Source: Ciceribacter thiooxidans (GTDB lineage Bacteria; Pseudomonadota; Alphaproteobacteria; Rhizobiales; Rhizobiaceae). From it: a stretch of DNA of 64,000 nt. The position numbers and the translations under genes were made by a program. The stretch covers positions 3,048,501 through 3,112,500 of the forward strand of contig NZ_CP059896.1 of assembly GCF_014126615.1 (NCBI RefSeq). Reading direction: 5' to 3'. Of this stretch, positions 1 through 9,371 are shown one piece after another (the first letter of the stretch is position 1; each line of letters begins with the position of its first letter). Below the pieces are notes generated by a model. That model was not told the DNA's origin. It did not search any database and saw only the letters and a program-made list of their open reading frames with translations.

Positions 1-517
1 TCGCCGCCTTCACCGCCTCGATATCGCCGAACGGCACCTGGTCGAAGCCCGGTGCCTTGGGTCCGAAACCTTCAAGGTACTTCGCCTGCCCTCCCGCAGC
101 GATCGTCGCCAGCGTGCGGCCATGGAAGGCACCCTCGAAGGTAATGATGTGGAACTTCTCCGGGTGCCCCTTCGAGAAATGATAGCGGCGCGCGGTCTTG
201 ATCGCGCATTCCAGCGCCTCGGCGCCCGAATTGGTGAAGAACACCTTGTCGGCGAAGGTCGCGTTCGTCAGCCGTTCACCCAGAGTCTCCTGGCCCGGCA
301 CCTCATAGAGGTTCGACAGGTGCCAGACCTTTCCGGCCTGCGCCTTCAGGGCCTCGACGAGATGCGGATGCGCATGACCGAGCGCATTCACTGCAACACC
401 GGCCGCGAAATCGAGATATCGCTCACCATTCTCCGCAATCAGCCAAACCCCTTCGCCGCGCTCGAAACGCAAAGGCGCGCGCAGGTAGGTTTCGTAAAGC
501 GGCGTGGCTTCAGCCAT
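1..517 (-). CDS. argD: Acetylornithine aminotransferase, N-terminal part (runs off the left edge)
   Basis: Reading the minus strand from the ATG at 517 gives an open frame of 172 codons to the window edge, so only the N-terminal half is present. It begins [19 protein letters not shown] and continues with the class-III aminotransferase pattern: a [15 protein letters not shown] block, a NLYEVPGQ block, [15 protein letters not shown] (the PLP phosphate-binding NSGAEA motif) and [11 protein letters not shown]. These are typical of ArgD, which makes N-acetylornithine from the semialdehyde with glutamate in cytoplasmic arginine synthesis. The PLP lysine lies outside the window. An AAGGAG Shine-Dalgarno sequence lies about 10 nt before the ATG. 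In rhizobia argD is usually followed by argF; that gene is not visible here. Succinyldiaminopimelate aminotransferase activity is a possible second role, known for the family. Confidence 0.93.
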   Translation of the reverse strand, partial: MAEATPLYETYLRAPLRFERGEGVWLIAENGERYLDFAAGVAVNALGHAHPHLVEALKAQAGKVWHLSNLYEVPGQETLGERLTNATFADKVFFTNSGAEALECAIKTARRYHFSKGHPEKFHIITFEGAFHGRTLATIAAGGQAKYLEGFGPKAPGFDQVPFGDIEAVKAA

Positions 518-596
518 GGCGGAACAGCTCCTTCGCAACCGATAGATGTCAAGAACGATCATCCGATTTCCCGGAGAAAAATCCCCGAAAAAATCA

Positions 597-653
597 AAAA
601 TGCCGCCTTTCGGCGGCGGCTGGCACTATCGGCATTTCCCGTTGCGCTGTCAA
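597..653 (-). promoter_or_regulatory. argD promoter with a terminator-like hairpin at the predicted mRNA 5' end
   Basis: On the minus strand, TTGACA (648-653) and GATAGT (625-630) are separated by exactly 17 nt, a near-consensus housekeeping promoter. The expected start point is about 617-619. The first transcribed bases would then form GCCGCC-GAAA-GGCGGC (602-617), a tetraloop hairpin followed by a U-rich run, about 100 nt before the argD ATG. This looks like an intrinsic terminator placed at +1. It could stabilise the 5' end or take part in early attenuation. The promoter call is strong; the role of the hairpin is inference. Confidence 0.7.
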
Positions 654-757
654 CAAAACTGCGACAGGCAAAGGTTTTTTGTCACGCCGGGACGACTTTC
701 ACAGCTTTGATTTTTTGCGCCAACGCCAACCAGCAAGTTGGGGAAAACTTGAAAATC

Positions 758-906
758 GATTCCCGTTGATTCGTCCGACTCTTGTCACGGAGTCAGCGCC
801 ACACTAGGTTAAATTTACATTAAAAGATTGCATGCGGCAGAAATAGTCACCGAAAGTATCGAGGAAGTTTTGTTTCGGATTCGTTCGAAGCAACGGTGAC
901 GGATTC
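758..906. promoter_or_regulatory. Cluster of six GANTC (CcrM) methylation sites upstream of gcrA
   Basis: GANTC occurs at 758-762, 768-772, 777-781, 790-794, 878-882 and 902-906, six times in about 150 bp. Random expectation is less than one. In alphaproteobacteria CcrM methylates these sites, and GcrA acts at promoters carrying them, so this is probably a methylation-sensitive cell-cycle promoter region. Confidence 0.65.
782..823 (+). promoter_or_regulatory. gcrA promoter with an overlapping CtrA box
   Basis: TTGTCA (782-787) and TAGGTT (805-810) are spaced by 17 nt and fit a sigma-70-type promoter. A perfect full CtrA site, TTAA-N7-TTAA, lies at 809-823 and overlaps the end of the -10 element and the expected start point. 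This placement fits repression by CtrA. One GANTC site (790-794) lies inside the spacer. The CtrA motif and repression of gcrA by CtrA are established in Caulobacter; their use here is inference. Confidence 0.65.
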
Positions 907-939
907 TGCCATCAAAATCGCGACGGCGGAGATAATGGC

Positions 940-1464
940 ATGAATTGGACAGATGAGCGCGTCGAAAAACTGAAAAGGCTTTGGGCTGAAGGCCTGAGCG
1001 CAAGCCAGATCGCCGCGCAACTCGGCGGAGTCAGCAGGAATGCCGTGATCGGCAAGGTCCACCGTCTGAACCTGCCGGGACGCGCAAAGTCCGGCGGCGG
1101 CACGGCACCGGCGCGTACGCCGAAACGCCCGGCACCGACCCCTCGTCCGTCGGGCTTTGCTGCACGCGTTCCCACCCGTGCAAACGCCCGGCCGGCAGGC
1201 GGCGCCATACTGAAGGAAGAGGGCCAGATCGGTCTCATCCAAGAGGTCCGCGCCGTAACCTCCTCCAACGTCGTGATTCCGATTTCCCGCCGCCTCGGCC
1301 TGACGGAACTCACGGAGCGTACCTGCAAGTGGCCGATCGGCGATCCGATGAGCGACGAGTTCCACTTCTGCGGCTGCGAGTCTCTCGATTCCTCACCCTA
1401 TTGCAGCTATCACGCGAAGCTCGCCTACCAGCCGGTTTCCGAGCGTCGCAAGGCGGAACGGTAA
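940..1464 (+). CDS. gcrA: Cell-cycle transcriptional regulator GcrA
   Basis: A 174-residue protein. The N-terminus (about residues 1-45) is the GcrA helix-turn-helix region, starting MNWTDERVEKLKRLWAEGLS and including the SRNAVIGKVHRL segment. A Pro/Ala/Arg-rich linker follows. The C-terminal domain has the family cysteine/histidine signature CKWPIGDP, FHFCG and PYCSYH. GcrA binds GANTC-containing promoters and helps sigma-70 RNA polymerase transcribe cell-cycle genes in alphaproteobacteria. The ATG follows a GGAG sequence. The gene is monocistronic: its promoter region lies between it and divergent argD, and a hairpin terminator follows before convergent phoB. Its own promoter carries CtrA and GANTC sites, consistent with oscillating expression. 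Confidence 0.95.
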   Translation: MNWTDERVEKLKRLWAEGLSASQIAAQLGGVSRNAVIGKVHRLNLPGRAKSGGGTAPARTPKRPAPTPRPSGFAARVPTRANARPAGGAILKEEGQIGLIQEVRAVTSSNVVIPISRRLGLTELTERTCKWPIGDPMSDEFHFCGCESLDSSPYCSYHAKLAYQPVSERRKAER

Positions 1465-1485
1465 GCTTTCGCCGACACAGCAGAG

Positions 1486-1513
1486 AAAACGGGCCCCGCG
1501 GGCCCGTTTTTTT
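1486..1513 (+). terminator. Bidirectional intrinsic terminator between gcrA and phoB
   Basis: An eight-base-pair GC-rich stem (ACGGGCCC paired with GGGCCCGT, 1489-1507, loop CGC) is followed by a run of seven T, with A-rich sequence on the other side. It can therefore end transcription from gcrA (+) and from the pst-phoUB operon (-). Confidence 0.85.
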
Positions 1514-1533
1514 ATACATGAGACGACAGGACC

Positions 1534-2217
1534 TCAGGCCTCCATCGAGTAGCCTGCCCCGCGCACGGTGCGGATGACGTCCTGCATGTTGGAAAAGTTG
1601 AGCGCCTTGCGCAGGCGTCCGACATGGACATCGACGGTGCGTTCGTCGACATAGATGTCGTGCCCCCATACGCCGTCCAGAAGCTGCGATCGGGAGAAGA
1701 CGCGGCCGGGCGACGACATCAGGAACTCCAGCAACCGGAATTCGGTCGGGCCGAGGCGAACCTCGCGGCTCTTGCGATGAACGCGGTGCGTCTCCCGGTC
1801 AAGCTCGATGTCGCCGCAGCGAAGGACACTCGAGAGCACCTCGGGACGCGCGCGCCGCAGCATCGCCTTGACGCGCGCCATCAGTTCCGGCGTGGAAAAC
1901 GGCTTGACGACGTAGTCATCAGCCCCCGTGGCGAGACCGCGCACCCGCTCGCTCTCCTCGCCGCGCGCCGTCAGCATGATGACCGGCAGGCGTTCGGTTT
2001 CCGGCCGCATCCGCAGCCTGCGGCAGAGTTCAATCCCGGAGACGCCCGGCAGCATCCAGTCCAGCAGCAGGAGATCGGGAACCCTTTCCTGGAGACGCAG
2101 TTCCGCCTCGTCGCCGCGCGGAATCGTCTCCACCTCGTAGCCTTCGGCTTCCAGATTGTAACGAAGGAGTACGCTCAGCGCCTCTTCGTCTTCGACCACC
2201 ACTATTCTTGGCTGCAT
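1534..2217 (-). CDS. phoB: Phosphate regulon response regulator PhoB
   Basis: 227 residues from the ATG at 2217, which follows GGAGGA; this matches the usual PhoB length, and a longer upstream frame has no such signal. The receiver domain has the acidic pair EDEE, the phosphorylation site Asp53 in LLLLDWMLPGVSG, and Lys in DDYVVKPFS. The C-terminal OmpR/PhoB winged helix includes TEFRLLEFLM and DERTVDVHVGRLRKAL. Phospho-PhoB activates Pho-box promoters under phosphate starvation; the pstS promoter upstream carries such a box. It is the last gene of the pstSCAB-phoUB operon, 25 bp after phoU. The cognate kinase is PhoR, encoded at 7939-9150. Confidence 0.96.
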   Translation of the reverse strand: MQPRIVVVEDEEALSVLLRYNLEAEGYEVETIPRGDEAELRLQERVPDLLLLDWMLPGVSGIELCRRLRMRPETERLPVIMLTARGEESERVRGLATGADDYVVKPFSTPELMARVKAMLRRARPEVLSSVLRCGDIELDRETHRVHRKSREVRLGPTEFRLLEFLMSSPGRVFSRSQLLDGVWGHDIYVDERTVDVHVGRLRKALNFSNMQDVIRTVRGAGYSMEA

Positions 2218-2242
2218 CGCTTGCTCATCCTCCGCAGCGGCA

Positions 2243-2956
2243 TCACTCGGTGACCACGCCGACATCCGTCGTCAGGTCTTCCTTCGGTCGCTCGCCTTCC
2301 GGCTGGGCCCCGGTCGTCATGTAGTAGATGGTTTCGGCGATATTGGTGGCATGATCGCCGATCCGCTCCAGGTTCTTGGCACAGAAGAGGAGATGCGTGC
2401 AGCTGGTGATGTTGCGGGGATCTTCCATCATGTAGGTCAACAGCTCCCTGAACAGGGACGTGTAGACGGCATCGATCTCATCGTCGCGGTCACGAACCGA
2501 TTTCGCCTTTTCCGCCGATCGGGTCGAGTAGACGTCGAGAACTTCCTTCAGCTGAACGAGCGCGAGCTCGGAGAGATGTTCGATCCCGCGAGCCAGCTTG
2601 CGTGGAATACCGGCGCTCTGGACCGCCATGGCGCGCTTGGCGTTGTTCTTGCCGAGATCGCCGACCCGTTCGAGGTCGCTGGCGATCTTGAGCGCTCCGA
2701 TGATCTCGCGAAGGTCACTGGCGACGGGCTGACGACGGGCGATGGTAATGACAGCCTTGTCGCCGATTTCGCGCTCTGCTGCGTCCATGATGACGTCGTC
2801 GGAGATGACCTTGTGCGCAAGCGCGGAGTCGCCCTGGACCAATGCCCGGACGCTGTCGCTCACCATCTGTTCGGCAAGTCCGCCCATCTCGGAAATGCGG
2901 CGCATCAGGTATTTCAGTTCTTCGTCGAAGGCGGAGTAGATGTGTGTCGATGACAT
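2243..2956 (-). CDS. phoU: Phosphate signalling protein PhoU
   Basis: 237 residues from the ATG at 2956, preceded by GAGG; the longer open frame upstream overlaps pstB in a wrong frame. It starts MSSTHIYSAFDEELKYLM and has the two three-helix repeats of PhoU, with acidic metal-binding motifs such as ASDLERVGDLGKN and CAKNLERIGDHATNI. PhoU links PstSCAB to PhoR, keeping the regulon off when phosphate is plentiful and limiting uptake through Pst. It lies between pstB and phoB in one operon. Confidence 0.96.
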   Translation of the reverse strand: MSSTHIYSAFDEELKYLMRRISEMGGLAEQMVSDSVRALVQGDSALAHKVISDDVIMDAAEREIGDKAVITIARRQPVASDLREIIGALKIASDLERVGDLGKNNAKRAMAVQSAGIPRKLARGIEHLSELALVQLKEVLDVYSTRSAEKAKSVRDRDDEIDAVYTSLFRELLTYMMEDPRNITSCTHLLFCAKNLERIGDHATNIAETIYYMTTGAQPEGERPKEDLTTDVGVVTE

Positions 2957-3002
2957 GTCGTGATCCTCGAATGAATGCGTCAGCGCGACCGATGACAGGG
3001 CA

Positions 3003-3812
<810 letters not shown>

Positions 3813-3823
3813 AGTCAGCCCTC

Positions 3824-5179
3824 TTACCAACGGCGCTCGAAGCGGCGGCGAAGAATGATCGCGATCAGGTTCATCATCAGCAGAAATACGAGAAGCACGA
3901 TGATCGCACCGGACGCGCGCTCCACGAAGGCCGGGTCGCCGCGTTGCGTCCAGTTGTAGATCTGGACCGGAAGAGCGGATGCCGGGTCGAAGAAGCCTTC
4001 TGGTGGCCCGGCCGGATACTCACGGACGAACGCCACCATGCCGATGAGCAGCAATGGCGCCGTCTCCCCGAGGGCGCGAGCCAGACCGATGATCGTTCCT
4101 GTGAGGATACCCGGCATCGCCAAAGGCAATACATGATGGAAGGTCGCCTGCATCTTCGACGCACCGACGCCGAGAGCTGCATCGCGGATCGACGGCGGCA
4201 CTGCCTTCAGCGCCGCGCGCGTGGCTATGATGATGGTCGGCAACGTCATCAGCGTCAGTACGAGGCCGCCGACGATCGGCGCCGACTGCGGCAAACCCAC
4301 GAAGTTGATGAGGACCGCGAGGCCAAGAATACCGAACACGATCGAAGGCACCGCCGCAAGATTGGAGATATTCACCTCGATCAGATCCGTGAACCTGTTC
4401 TGCGGAGCGAATTCCTCCAGGTAGATCGAGGCAGCAACCCCAAGCGGCAGTGACAGTACGAAAACGATGAGCATCATATAGGCGGAGCCGATGATGGCGA
4501 CACCGAGACCGGCGGCTTCCGGACGCGTATCGGAAGCGTCCGGTGCCGTGAAGAACGACCAGTTAAAGTTGGTCGTCAGAATGCCCGCTTCCTTCAGCTT
4601 GTCCGCCAGCATCAACTGCTCGGGCGATATGTTCCGGTCGAGCTTGGCGCTCTCCATCGTCACGCGGCCCTTGTAATAGCCATCGATACGGCCGGCGGCG
4701 AGAAGATCGAAACGGACGGTCTGGCCGATCGCCGAAGGATCGGCAAGGACGAACCTGCGCAGATCGGCCGGGGCTTCCTTGGAGATCAGTTCTGCGGCTG
4801 TCTTTGCATTGACGCCGTCGCCAGCAATACCTTTCGCGGCCATCGCATCCTGGAGAGCCTTCTGGATCAGCGGCGCATAACCGAAGGTGGATACCTTGGC
4901 GATCGCCTCCGGATTGCGGTCGCCCGCCTTGTCCAACTTGGCTGGATCGAGAAAAATGTCGAGCGAGACGTATGTCTGCTGGAAGGACGACAGGCCGTTC
5001 GACAGGATCGACGCCAGCAGCCCGATGAGGGCGACAATACCGATGATGACGGCGATGCGTCCCATCATCCGGAAACGCGCCTCGGCCGCATTGCGCCGGC
5101 GGGTTCTCTCGTCGGCAGCATATAGCGACTTGCCTCTGGCTTCGGCAGACGAGGCGGAGAACGCGGAAATCTCGGTCAT
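3824..5179 (-). CDS. pstA: Phosphate ABC transporter permease PstA, long rhizobial form
   Basis: 451 residues, much longer than the roughly 280-296 of enterobacterial PstA. The N-terminal half (to about residue 220) is a membrane-anchored extension of the DUF3333 type: one TM segment near residues 39-62 ([19 protein letters not shown]) and then a periplasmic region. The C-terminal half is the usual MetI-like permease with a predicted EAA loop ([20 protein letters not shown]). The ATG overlaps the pstC stop by four bases, so translation is probably coupled. It forms the transmembrane channel with PstC. Confidence 0.95.
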   Translation of the reverse strand: MTEISAFSASSAEARGKSLYAADERTRRRNAAEARFRMMGRIAVIIGIVALIGLLASILSNGLSSFQQTYVSLDIFLDPAKLDKAGDRNPEAIAKVSTFGYAPLIQKALQDAMAAKGIAGDGVNAKTAAELISKEAPADLRRFVLADPSAIGQTVRFDLLAAGRIDGYYKGRVTMESAKLDRNISPEQLMLADKLKEAGILTTNFNWSFFTAPDASDTRPEAAGLGVAIIGSAYMMLIVFVLSLPLGVAASIYLEEFAPQNRFTDLIEVNISNLAAVPSIVFGILGLAVLINFVGLPQSAPIVGGLVLTLMTLPTIIIATRAALKAVPPSIRDAALGVGASKMQATFHHVLPLAMPGILTGTIIGLARALGETAPLLLIGMVAFVREYPAGPPEGFFDPASALPVQIYNWTQRGDPAFVERASGAIIVLLVFLLMMNLIAIILRRRFERRW

Positions 5180-6636
5180 TCGTACTGCTCCCGGTATTTG
5201 CGCACGATGTAGAGGGCCAGCACGTTCAGCCCGAGCGTCAGGACAAACAAGGTAAGGCCGAGGGCGAAGGCAACCAGCGTCTCGGGGCTGGCAAATTCGG
5301 TGTCGCCCGTCAGCTGGCTGACGATCTTCACAGTCACCGTCGTCATCGCCTCGAACGGATTGAGTGAAAGCCTGGCGGTCGCGCCTGCGCCGAGCACCAC
5401 GATCATCGTTTCGCCAATCGCGCGGCTCGCGGCCAGGAGTACCGCACCCACGATGCCCGGCAGGGCCGCCGGAAACACGACCTGCCTGATTGTCTCCGAC
5501 TGCGTGGCACCAAGAGCGTAGGAACCGTCGCGCAGCGACTGAGGGACAGCGTTGATAATATCGTCGGACAGGGAGCTCACGAAGGGGATAATCATGATCC
5601 CCATGACGATGCCAGCCGTCAGCACCGAAGATGAGGAATTTCCAAGCCCAAGGGGCTGCGCGATCCAGTCGCGCAGAAACGGTCCGACGGTCACGAGCGC
5701 AAAGAGACCGTAGACGATCGTCGGGATACCGGCGAGCACTTCGATGGCAGGCTTGACCAGGCTGCGCACGGACGGTCCAGCATATTCAGCGAGATATATC
5801 GCGATCATCAGGCCGAGCGGAACGGCGACGACGAGCGCCACCAGCGAAATGTAGAAGGTGCCCCAGAGCAGCGGCAGGATGCCAAGGTCAGAACCACCAC
5901 GGAACTGAGGGTTCCAGACGGTGGAAAAGAAGAAGTCCCGGGCCGGATAGATCTTGAAGAAAGAGTACGTCTCGAAGAACAGCGACGCGATAATGCCGAT
6001 CGTCGTGAGAATGGCGATCGTCGACGCTGAAACAAGCAAGGCCCGAACGAAACGCTCGCTGATGTTTCGCGCCCGCAGATCAACCGCGATGCGGCGATAC
6101 GCCCAGAGAGCAAAACCGACCGAAAGGGCCAAGGCCAAGGCGCCGGCGACGATGTTGCCGGTCTTGGAAATCTGACGGTAGGACTTCGCCGCCTCAAACA
6201 CCGGCGGCGGAACGTCGTTACCGAGAGCCACACCAATCCCGGCCAGAAGACCGCGGACGTCGGTGACATCCGCCTGCATCTGCGAAAGCTCGCTCTCGCT
6301 GATGCCGCCGCGCGCCAGCACCGCGTCAAGGCCATCCGCAATCCGGCGGACGTCAGCCATGACCAGGCTGCGCGCCCCGCCTTCCGGTATTGCGCTGTCG
6401 GGGATCATGTCGCTGACGCGCGTTTCGATCAGTAGAGGCTGAACGACCAACCACGCGACAAGCACGACAAGGGCGGGAACGGCCGCGAACAGCGCGACGG
6501 TCTGACCATAATAGGCGGGAAGTGAGTGAAGCTTAGCCCGCTCACGCGCCGCGAGAGACACGGCTCGGCGCCGACCGAGAACATACCCGACGGCCGAAAT
6601 TGCCGCCACGACAAGGACAACGATGCCCGGACTCAT
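5176..6636 (-). CDS. pstC: Phosphate ABC transporter permease PstC
   Basis: 486 residues from the ATG at 6636, which follows GGAGG; a longer frame starts at 6681. The N-terminus (MSPGIVVLVVAAISAVGYVL) is a membrane segment. A long periplasmic insertion follows, then the MetI-type permease core with several TM helices and an EAA-like loop (DGSYALGATQSETIRQVVFP). The extended N-terminal half, beyond the roughly 310 residues of E. coli PstC, matches the long PstA beside it. Partner of PstA in phosphate import; 66 bp after pstS. Confidence 0.95.
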   Translation of the reverse strand: MSPGIVVLVVAAISAVGYVLGRRRAVSLAARERAKLHSLPAYYGQTVALFAAVPALVVLVAWLVVQPLLIETRVSDMIPDSAIPEGGARSLVMADVRRIADGLDAVLARGGISESELSQMQADVTDVRGLLAGIGVALGNDVPPPVFEAAKSYRQISKTGNIVAGALALALSVGFALWAYRRIAVDLRARNISERFVRALLVSASTIAILTTIGIIASLFFETYSFFKIYPARDFFFSTVWNPQFRGGSDLGILPLLWGTFYISLVALVVAVPLGLMIAIYLAEYAGPSVRSLVKPAIEVLAGIPTIVYGLFALVTVGPFLRDWIAQPLGLGNSSSSVLTAGIVMGIMIIPFVSSLSDDIINAVPQSLRDGSYALGATQSETIRQVVFPAALPGIVGAVLLAASRAIGETMIVVLGAGATARLSLNPFEAMTTVTVKIVSQLTGDTEFASPETLVAFALGLTLFVLTLGLNVLALYIVRKYREQYE

Positions 6637-6702
6637 CTCGCCAGCAACCTCCAGAAAGAACAAGACCGGCGGCGCGATCACCGCGCCACCGGTCAGAGCG
6701 GA

Positions 6703-7743
6703 TTAGTTCAACGCACCCATCGGCGTGCGAGCCTTTACGGCCGCCTGGGTCTTGGCGAGTTCCGGGTCGGGAACCAGGCCGTATGCCGCCAGCGGGCCGT
6801 CCGGACCGGCCATTTCGTCGGAGACGAAGAACTCGATGTATTCCTGCAGGCCAGGGATCACGTCGAGGTGAGCGTTCTTGACGTAGAAGTAGAGCGGACG
6901 CGAAACCGGATATTCACCCTTGGCGATCGTTTCCACGGACGGCGTTACGCCGGACATCGTGGCGACGCGCAGCTTGTCGGTATTGTTCTGGTAGAAGGAC
7001 AGACCGAATACGCCGATAGCATTCTTGTTGGCATCGATACGAGACAGCGTCTCGGTGTAGTCACCGTCGATATCGACCGAGACACCGTCGGTGCGCAGCG
7101 CCATACAAGCCTTCTCGGCGGCCTTTTCATCACCGCCGTTGGCTGCCTTGAGTGCTTCCAAGGCGCCGTCTTCCTTACAGCCATCGATGATGACCTTCTC
7201 ATCGAACACTTCGCGGGTGCCATGCTTGGTGCCCGGGACGAAGGCAAGGATTTCCTGATCCGGCAGGTCGGCACGGATCTCGTTCCACTTCTTGTACGGA
7301 TTGTCGACGAGCTGGCCGTCCTTGACGACCTTGGCAGCAAGCGCCATGTGCCAGTCGGCCGGGGTGAAGGCAAATTCGGCACCGTTGATGTCGGAGGCGA
7401 AGACAATGCCGTCGTAGCCGATGCGAACTTCCTGGATTTCCTTCACGCCGTTCTTGGCGCAGTTATCGATGTCCGACTGCTTGATGCGCGAAGAAGAGTT
7501 GGCAATGTCGATGGTGTTTTCACCGACGCCTTCGCAGAGCTTCTTGCGGCCAGCGCCCGAACCACCGGACTCGACGACCGGGGTGGGGAAATCGGTGTTT
7601 TCGCCAAAGGCTTCAGCGACGATCGAAGCGTAAGGCAGAACGGTCGAAGAACCGGCGATCTGAATCTGGTCACGAGCAGCAGCTGCGCCGGCAAATGCGA
7701 CCGAAGCGACCATTGCCGCCAGGGAAAGTTTCAGGGTGTTCAT
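6703..7743 (-). CDS. pstS: Periplasmic phosphate-binding protein PstS
   Basis: 346 residues from the ATG at 7743 (GGGAGA seven bases upstream). It has a clear Sec signal peptide (MNTLKLSLAAMVASVAFAG) with likely cleavage after AAAA, before RDQIQIAGSST. The mature protein shows the phosphate-binding blocks AGSSTVLPY, VESGGSGAGRKKLCEGVG and DIANSSSRI. It is the first gene of the operon pstS-pstC-pstA-pstB-phoU-phoB, directly behind the Pho box at 7844-7876, so it should be strongly induced when phosphate is scarce. The length fits the PhoX/SphX-like branch of PstS proteins in rhizobia. Confidence 0.95.
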   Translation of the reverse strand: MNTLKLSLAAMVASVAFAGAAAARDQIQIAGSSTVLPYASIVAEAFGENTDFPTPVVESGGSGAGRKKLCEGVGENTIDIANSSSRIKQSDIDNCAKNGVKEIQEVRIGYDGIVFASDINGAEFAFTPADWHMALAAKVVKDGQLVDNPYKKWNEIRADLPDQEILAFVPGTKHGTREVFDEKVIIDGCKEDGALEALKAANGGDEKAAEKACMALRTDGVSVDIDGDYTETLSRIDANKNAIGVFGLSFYQNNTDKLRVATMSGVTPSVETIAKGEYPVSRPLYFYVKNAHLDVIPGLQEYIEFFVSDEMAGPDGPLAAYGLVPDPELAKTQAAVKARTPMGALN

Positions 7744-7843
7744 TTCAATCTCCCGTGAGTGGGCTAGTGTGTGGATGCAGCCGCAAACGGCCTCACCGTC
7801 CCCGTGCATCAGCAGCACGTTCATACTCACTCTTGCCCTTCTC

Positions 7844-7876
7844 TTTTATGTCACTTGGATGAAAGATTTGTGACAC
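7844..7876 (-). promoter_or_regulatory. Pho box of three 11-bp repeats upstream of pstS
   Basis: Read on the minus strand, three contiguous 11-mers occur: GTGTCACAAAT, CTTTCATCCAA and GTGACATAAAA. The first two fit the PhoB pattern of two 7-bp half-sites separated by four A/T-rich bases. The third extends the array toward the promoter. It lies about 100 bp before the pstS start, in the 195-bp gap after phoR. PhoB binding is inferred from the motif and the context. Confidence 0.8.
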
Positions 7877-7938
7877 ATCAAGCGATTGAAATTACGTTAT
7901 ATTTTTAAATTTTTCCACACCCGGTGGGCACGTTTATG

Positions 7939-9150
7939 TCAAAACCGGACGGTGAAGTCGGTTCCCCTGTCGATCTCCGAGCGAACGATCAGACGTGCAC
8001 GGTGGCGCGTCAGGATGTGCTTGACGATGGCGAGACCGAGGCCCGTACCCTTCTTGGACCGGCTGTCCGCCACACTGACGCGATAGAAGCGCTCCGTCAA
8101 ACGGGGAACATGCTCGGCCGGAATTCCGGGCCCATGGTCGACGACACTCACCTCCACCGGCACGCCGTCGCCGTGGCGAAGGTAGACATCGACGACCTTG
8201 CCCTCCTGGCCGTATTTGCAACCATTCTCGACGAGGTTCTCGAAAACCTGCACCAATTCGTCGCGATCGCCGAGGACCTCAACTTTCCCTTCCGGCAGGT
8301 GCAGACAAATATCGACGCCAAGATCGGCGGCGAGCGGGGCCAGCGAATCCCGCACATGCCCGAGTACGGGGACGAGGTCGACCTTCTGGTCCGGCGCGAT
8401 ATGTGCCTTGAGTTCGAGCCGGGACAGCGACAGCAGATCATCGACCAGCCGGCTCATGCGCGTCGCCTGGTCCAGCATTATCGCCAGGAACCGCTCCTGC
8501 GCCTTCGGATCGCCGCGAGCCGGCCCCTGAAGGGTTTCAATGAAACCGCGGAGCGACGCGAGCGGCGTGCGCAGTTCATGGCTCGCATTGGCAACGAAAT
8601 CACTACGCATCCGGTCGAGCCGGCGCAGTTCGGATATGTCGCGGAACGAGAGAAGGAAGAGCTGCGGCAGCATGCCTGCGGGATCCTCGACCTGCGCCGA
8701 GCGGACGATATAGACACGCTCCGACGGCAGCCGCTCGGAGTGTTCGATCTGATTTGGCTCGCCTGTCTCGATTGTCTCGCGGATCATGTCGAGAATGCCG
8801 GGCGAGCGCCAGCGCGTGGAAATATGAAGGCCCGCCAGCAAGGGACCGAAAGCCTTCTCGGCGGCATTGTTCTGGGCCAGGACGGTCGCATCGCCGTCGA
8901 TCATCACAACCGGCAGATCAAGCGCTCCGAGAACCGACTCCACCTGCGAAAGCGTGGCTTCGATCGCTTCCGTATGTTCAGTAGGACTTTCCTCTATGCG
9001 CGGAGAAGCCTGATCCCGAACGAGTACCGCGAGCGCTGCAAGGAACCAAAGGGCGAGAGAGAACACCGGCTGCGCGCCGGCGAAATAGGCGGCCGCCGCC
9101 ACAAGAGCCGCCGCGGCCAGAAAGCTCCAGCCCGCGCGCAAGCGCGACAT
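7939..9150 (-). CDS. phoR: Phosphate regulon sensor histidine kinase PhoR
   Basis: 403 residues from the ATG at 9150 (MSRLRAGWSFLAAAALVAAA); an in-frame ATG at 9240 would give 433, and neither has a strong Shine-Dalgarno sequence. Order: two N-terminal TM segments (about residues 9-50), a PAS region, the HisKA domain with the phosphoacceptor His in FVANASHELRTPLASL, then the HATPase with the N box (LVENGCKYG), G1 (VVDHGPGI) and G2 (KKGTGLGL). PhoR phosphorylates PhoB when PstSCAB-PhoU signals low phosphate. It lies upstream of pstS, separated by the Pho box, so it is probably transcribed separately at a lower level. Confidence 0.93.
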   Translation of the reverse strand: MSRLRAGWSFLAAAALVAAAAYFAGAQPVFSLALWFLAALAVLVRDQASPRIEESPTEHTEAIEATLSQVESVLGALDLPVVMIDGDATVLAQNNAAEKAFGPLLAGLHISTRWRSPGILDMIRETIETGEPNQIEHSERLPSERVYIVRSAQVEDPAGMLPQLFLLSFRDISELRRLDRMRSDFVANASHELRTPLASLRGFIETLQGPARGDPKAQERFLAIMLDQATRMSRLVDDLLSLSRLELKAHIAPDQKVDLVPVLGHVRDSLAPLAADLGVDICLHLPEGKVEVLGDRDELVQVFENLVENGCKYGQEGKVVDVYLRHGDGVPVEVSVVDHGPGIPAEHVPRLTERFYRVSVADSRSKKGTGLGLAIVKHILTRHRARLIVRSEIDRGTDFTVRF

Positions 9151-9371
9151 CACCACTTTCAAAGCACCGCGATCTTCAGCCACGCAGCCCTCATCTGCCA
9201 CTTCCAGGAACCCACGCGCCCCGTGATAAACATAATTCATGACAGATGTTTACTGGCCCTGCCACGGCCACTGCGGGATATCCCCCGGCGATAGAGCCGG
9301 ACCGATGCTTGTATTGGCGGCGCGAATATGTCCTCACTAGTGCATCTCCGGTCGCGACGAGGGAAATCTCA

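Noticed and set aside
741..750. Possible DnaA box (minus-strand TTTTCCCCA) before gcrA
   Set aside because: It differs from TTATCCACA at two positions, so it was not counted as a site.
122..769. Long plus-strand open frame over the argD region
   Set aside because: It is the antisense shadow of argD; the minus-strand frame shows clear aminotransferase motifs and a Shine-Dalgarno sequence.
9239..9245. ATGACAG, a perfect Pho half-site on the minus strand between phoR and ppk2
   Set aside because: The expected second half-site 4 bp away matches only about three of seven positions, so a Pho box for ppk2 or phoR is not supported.
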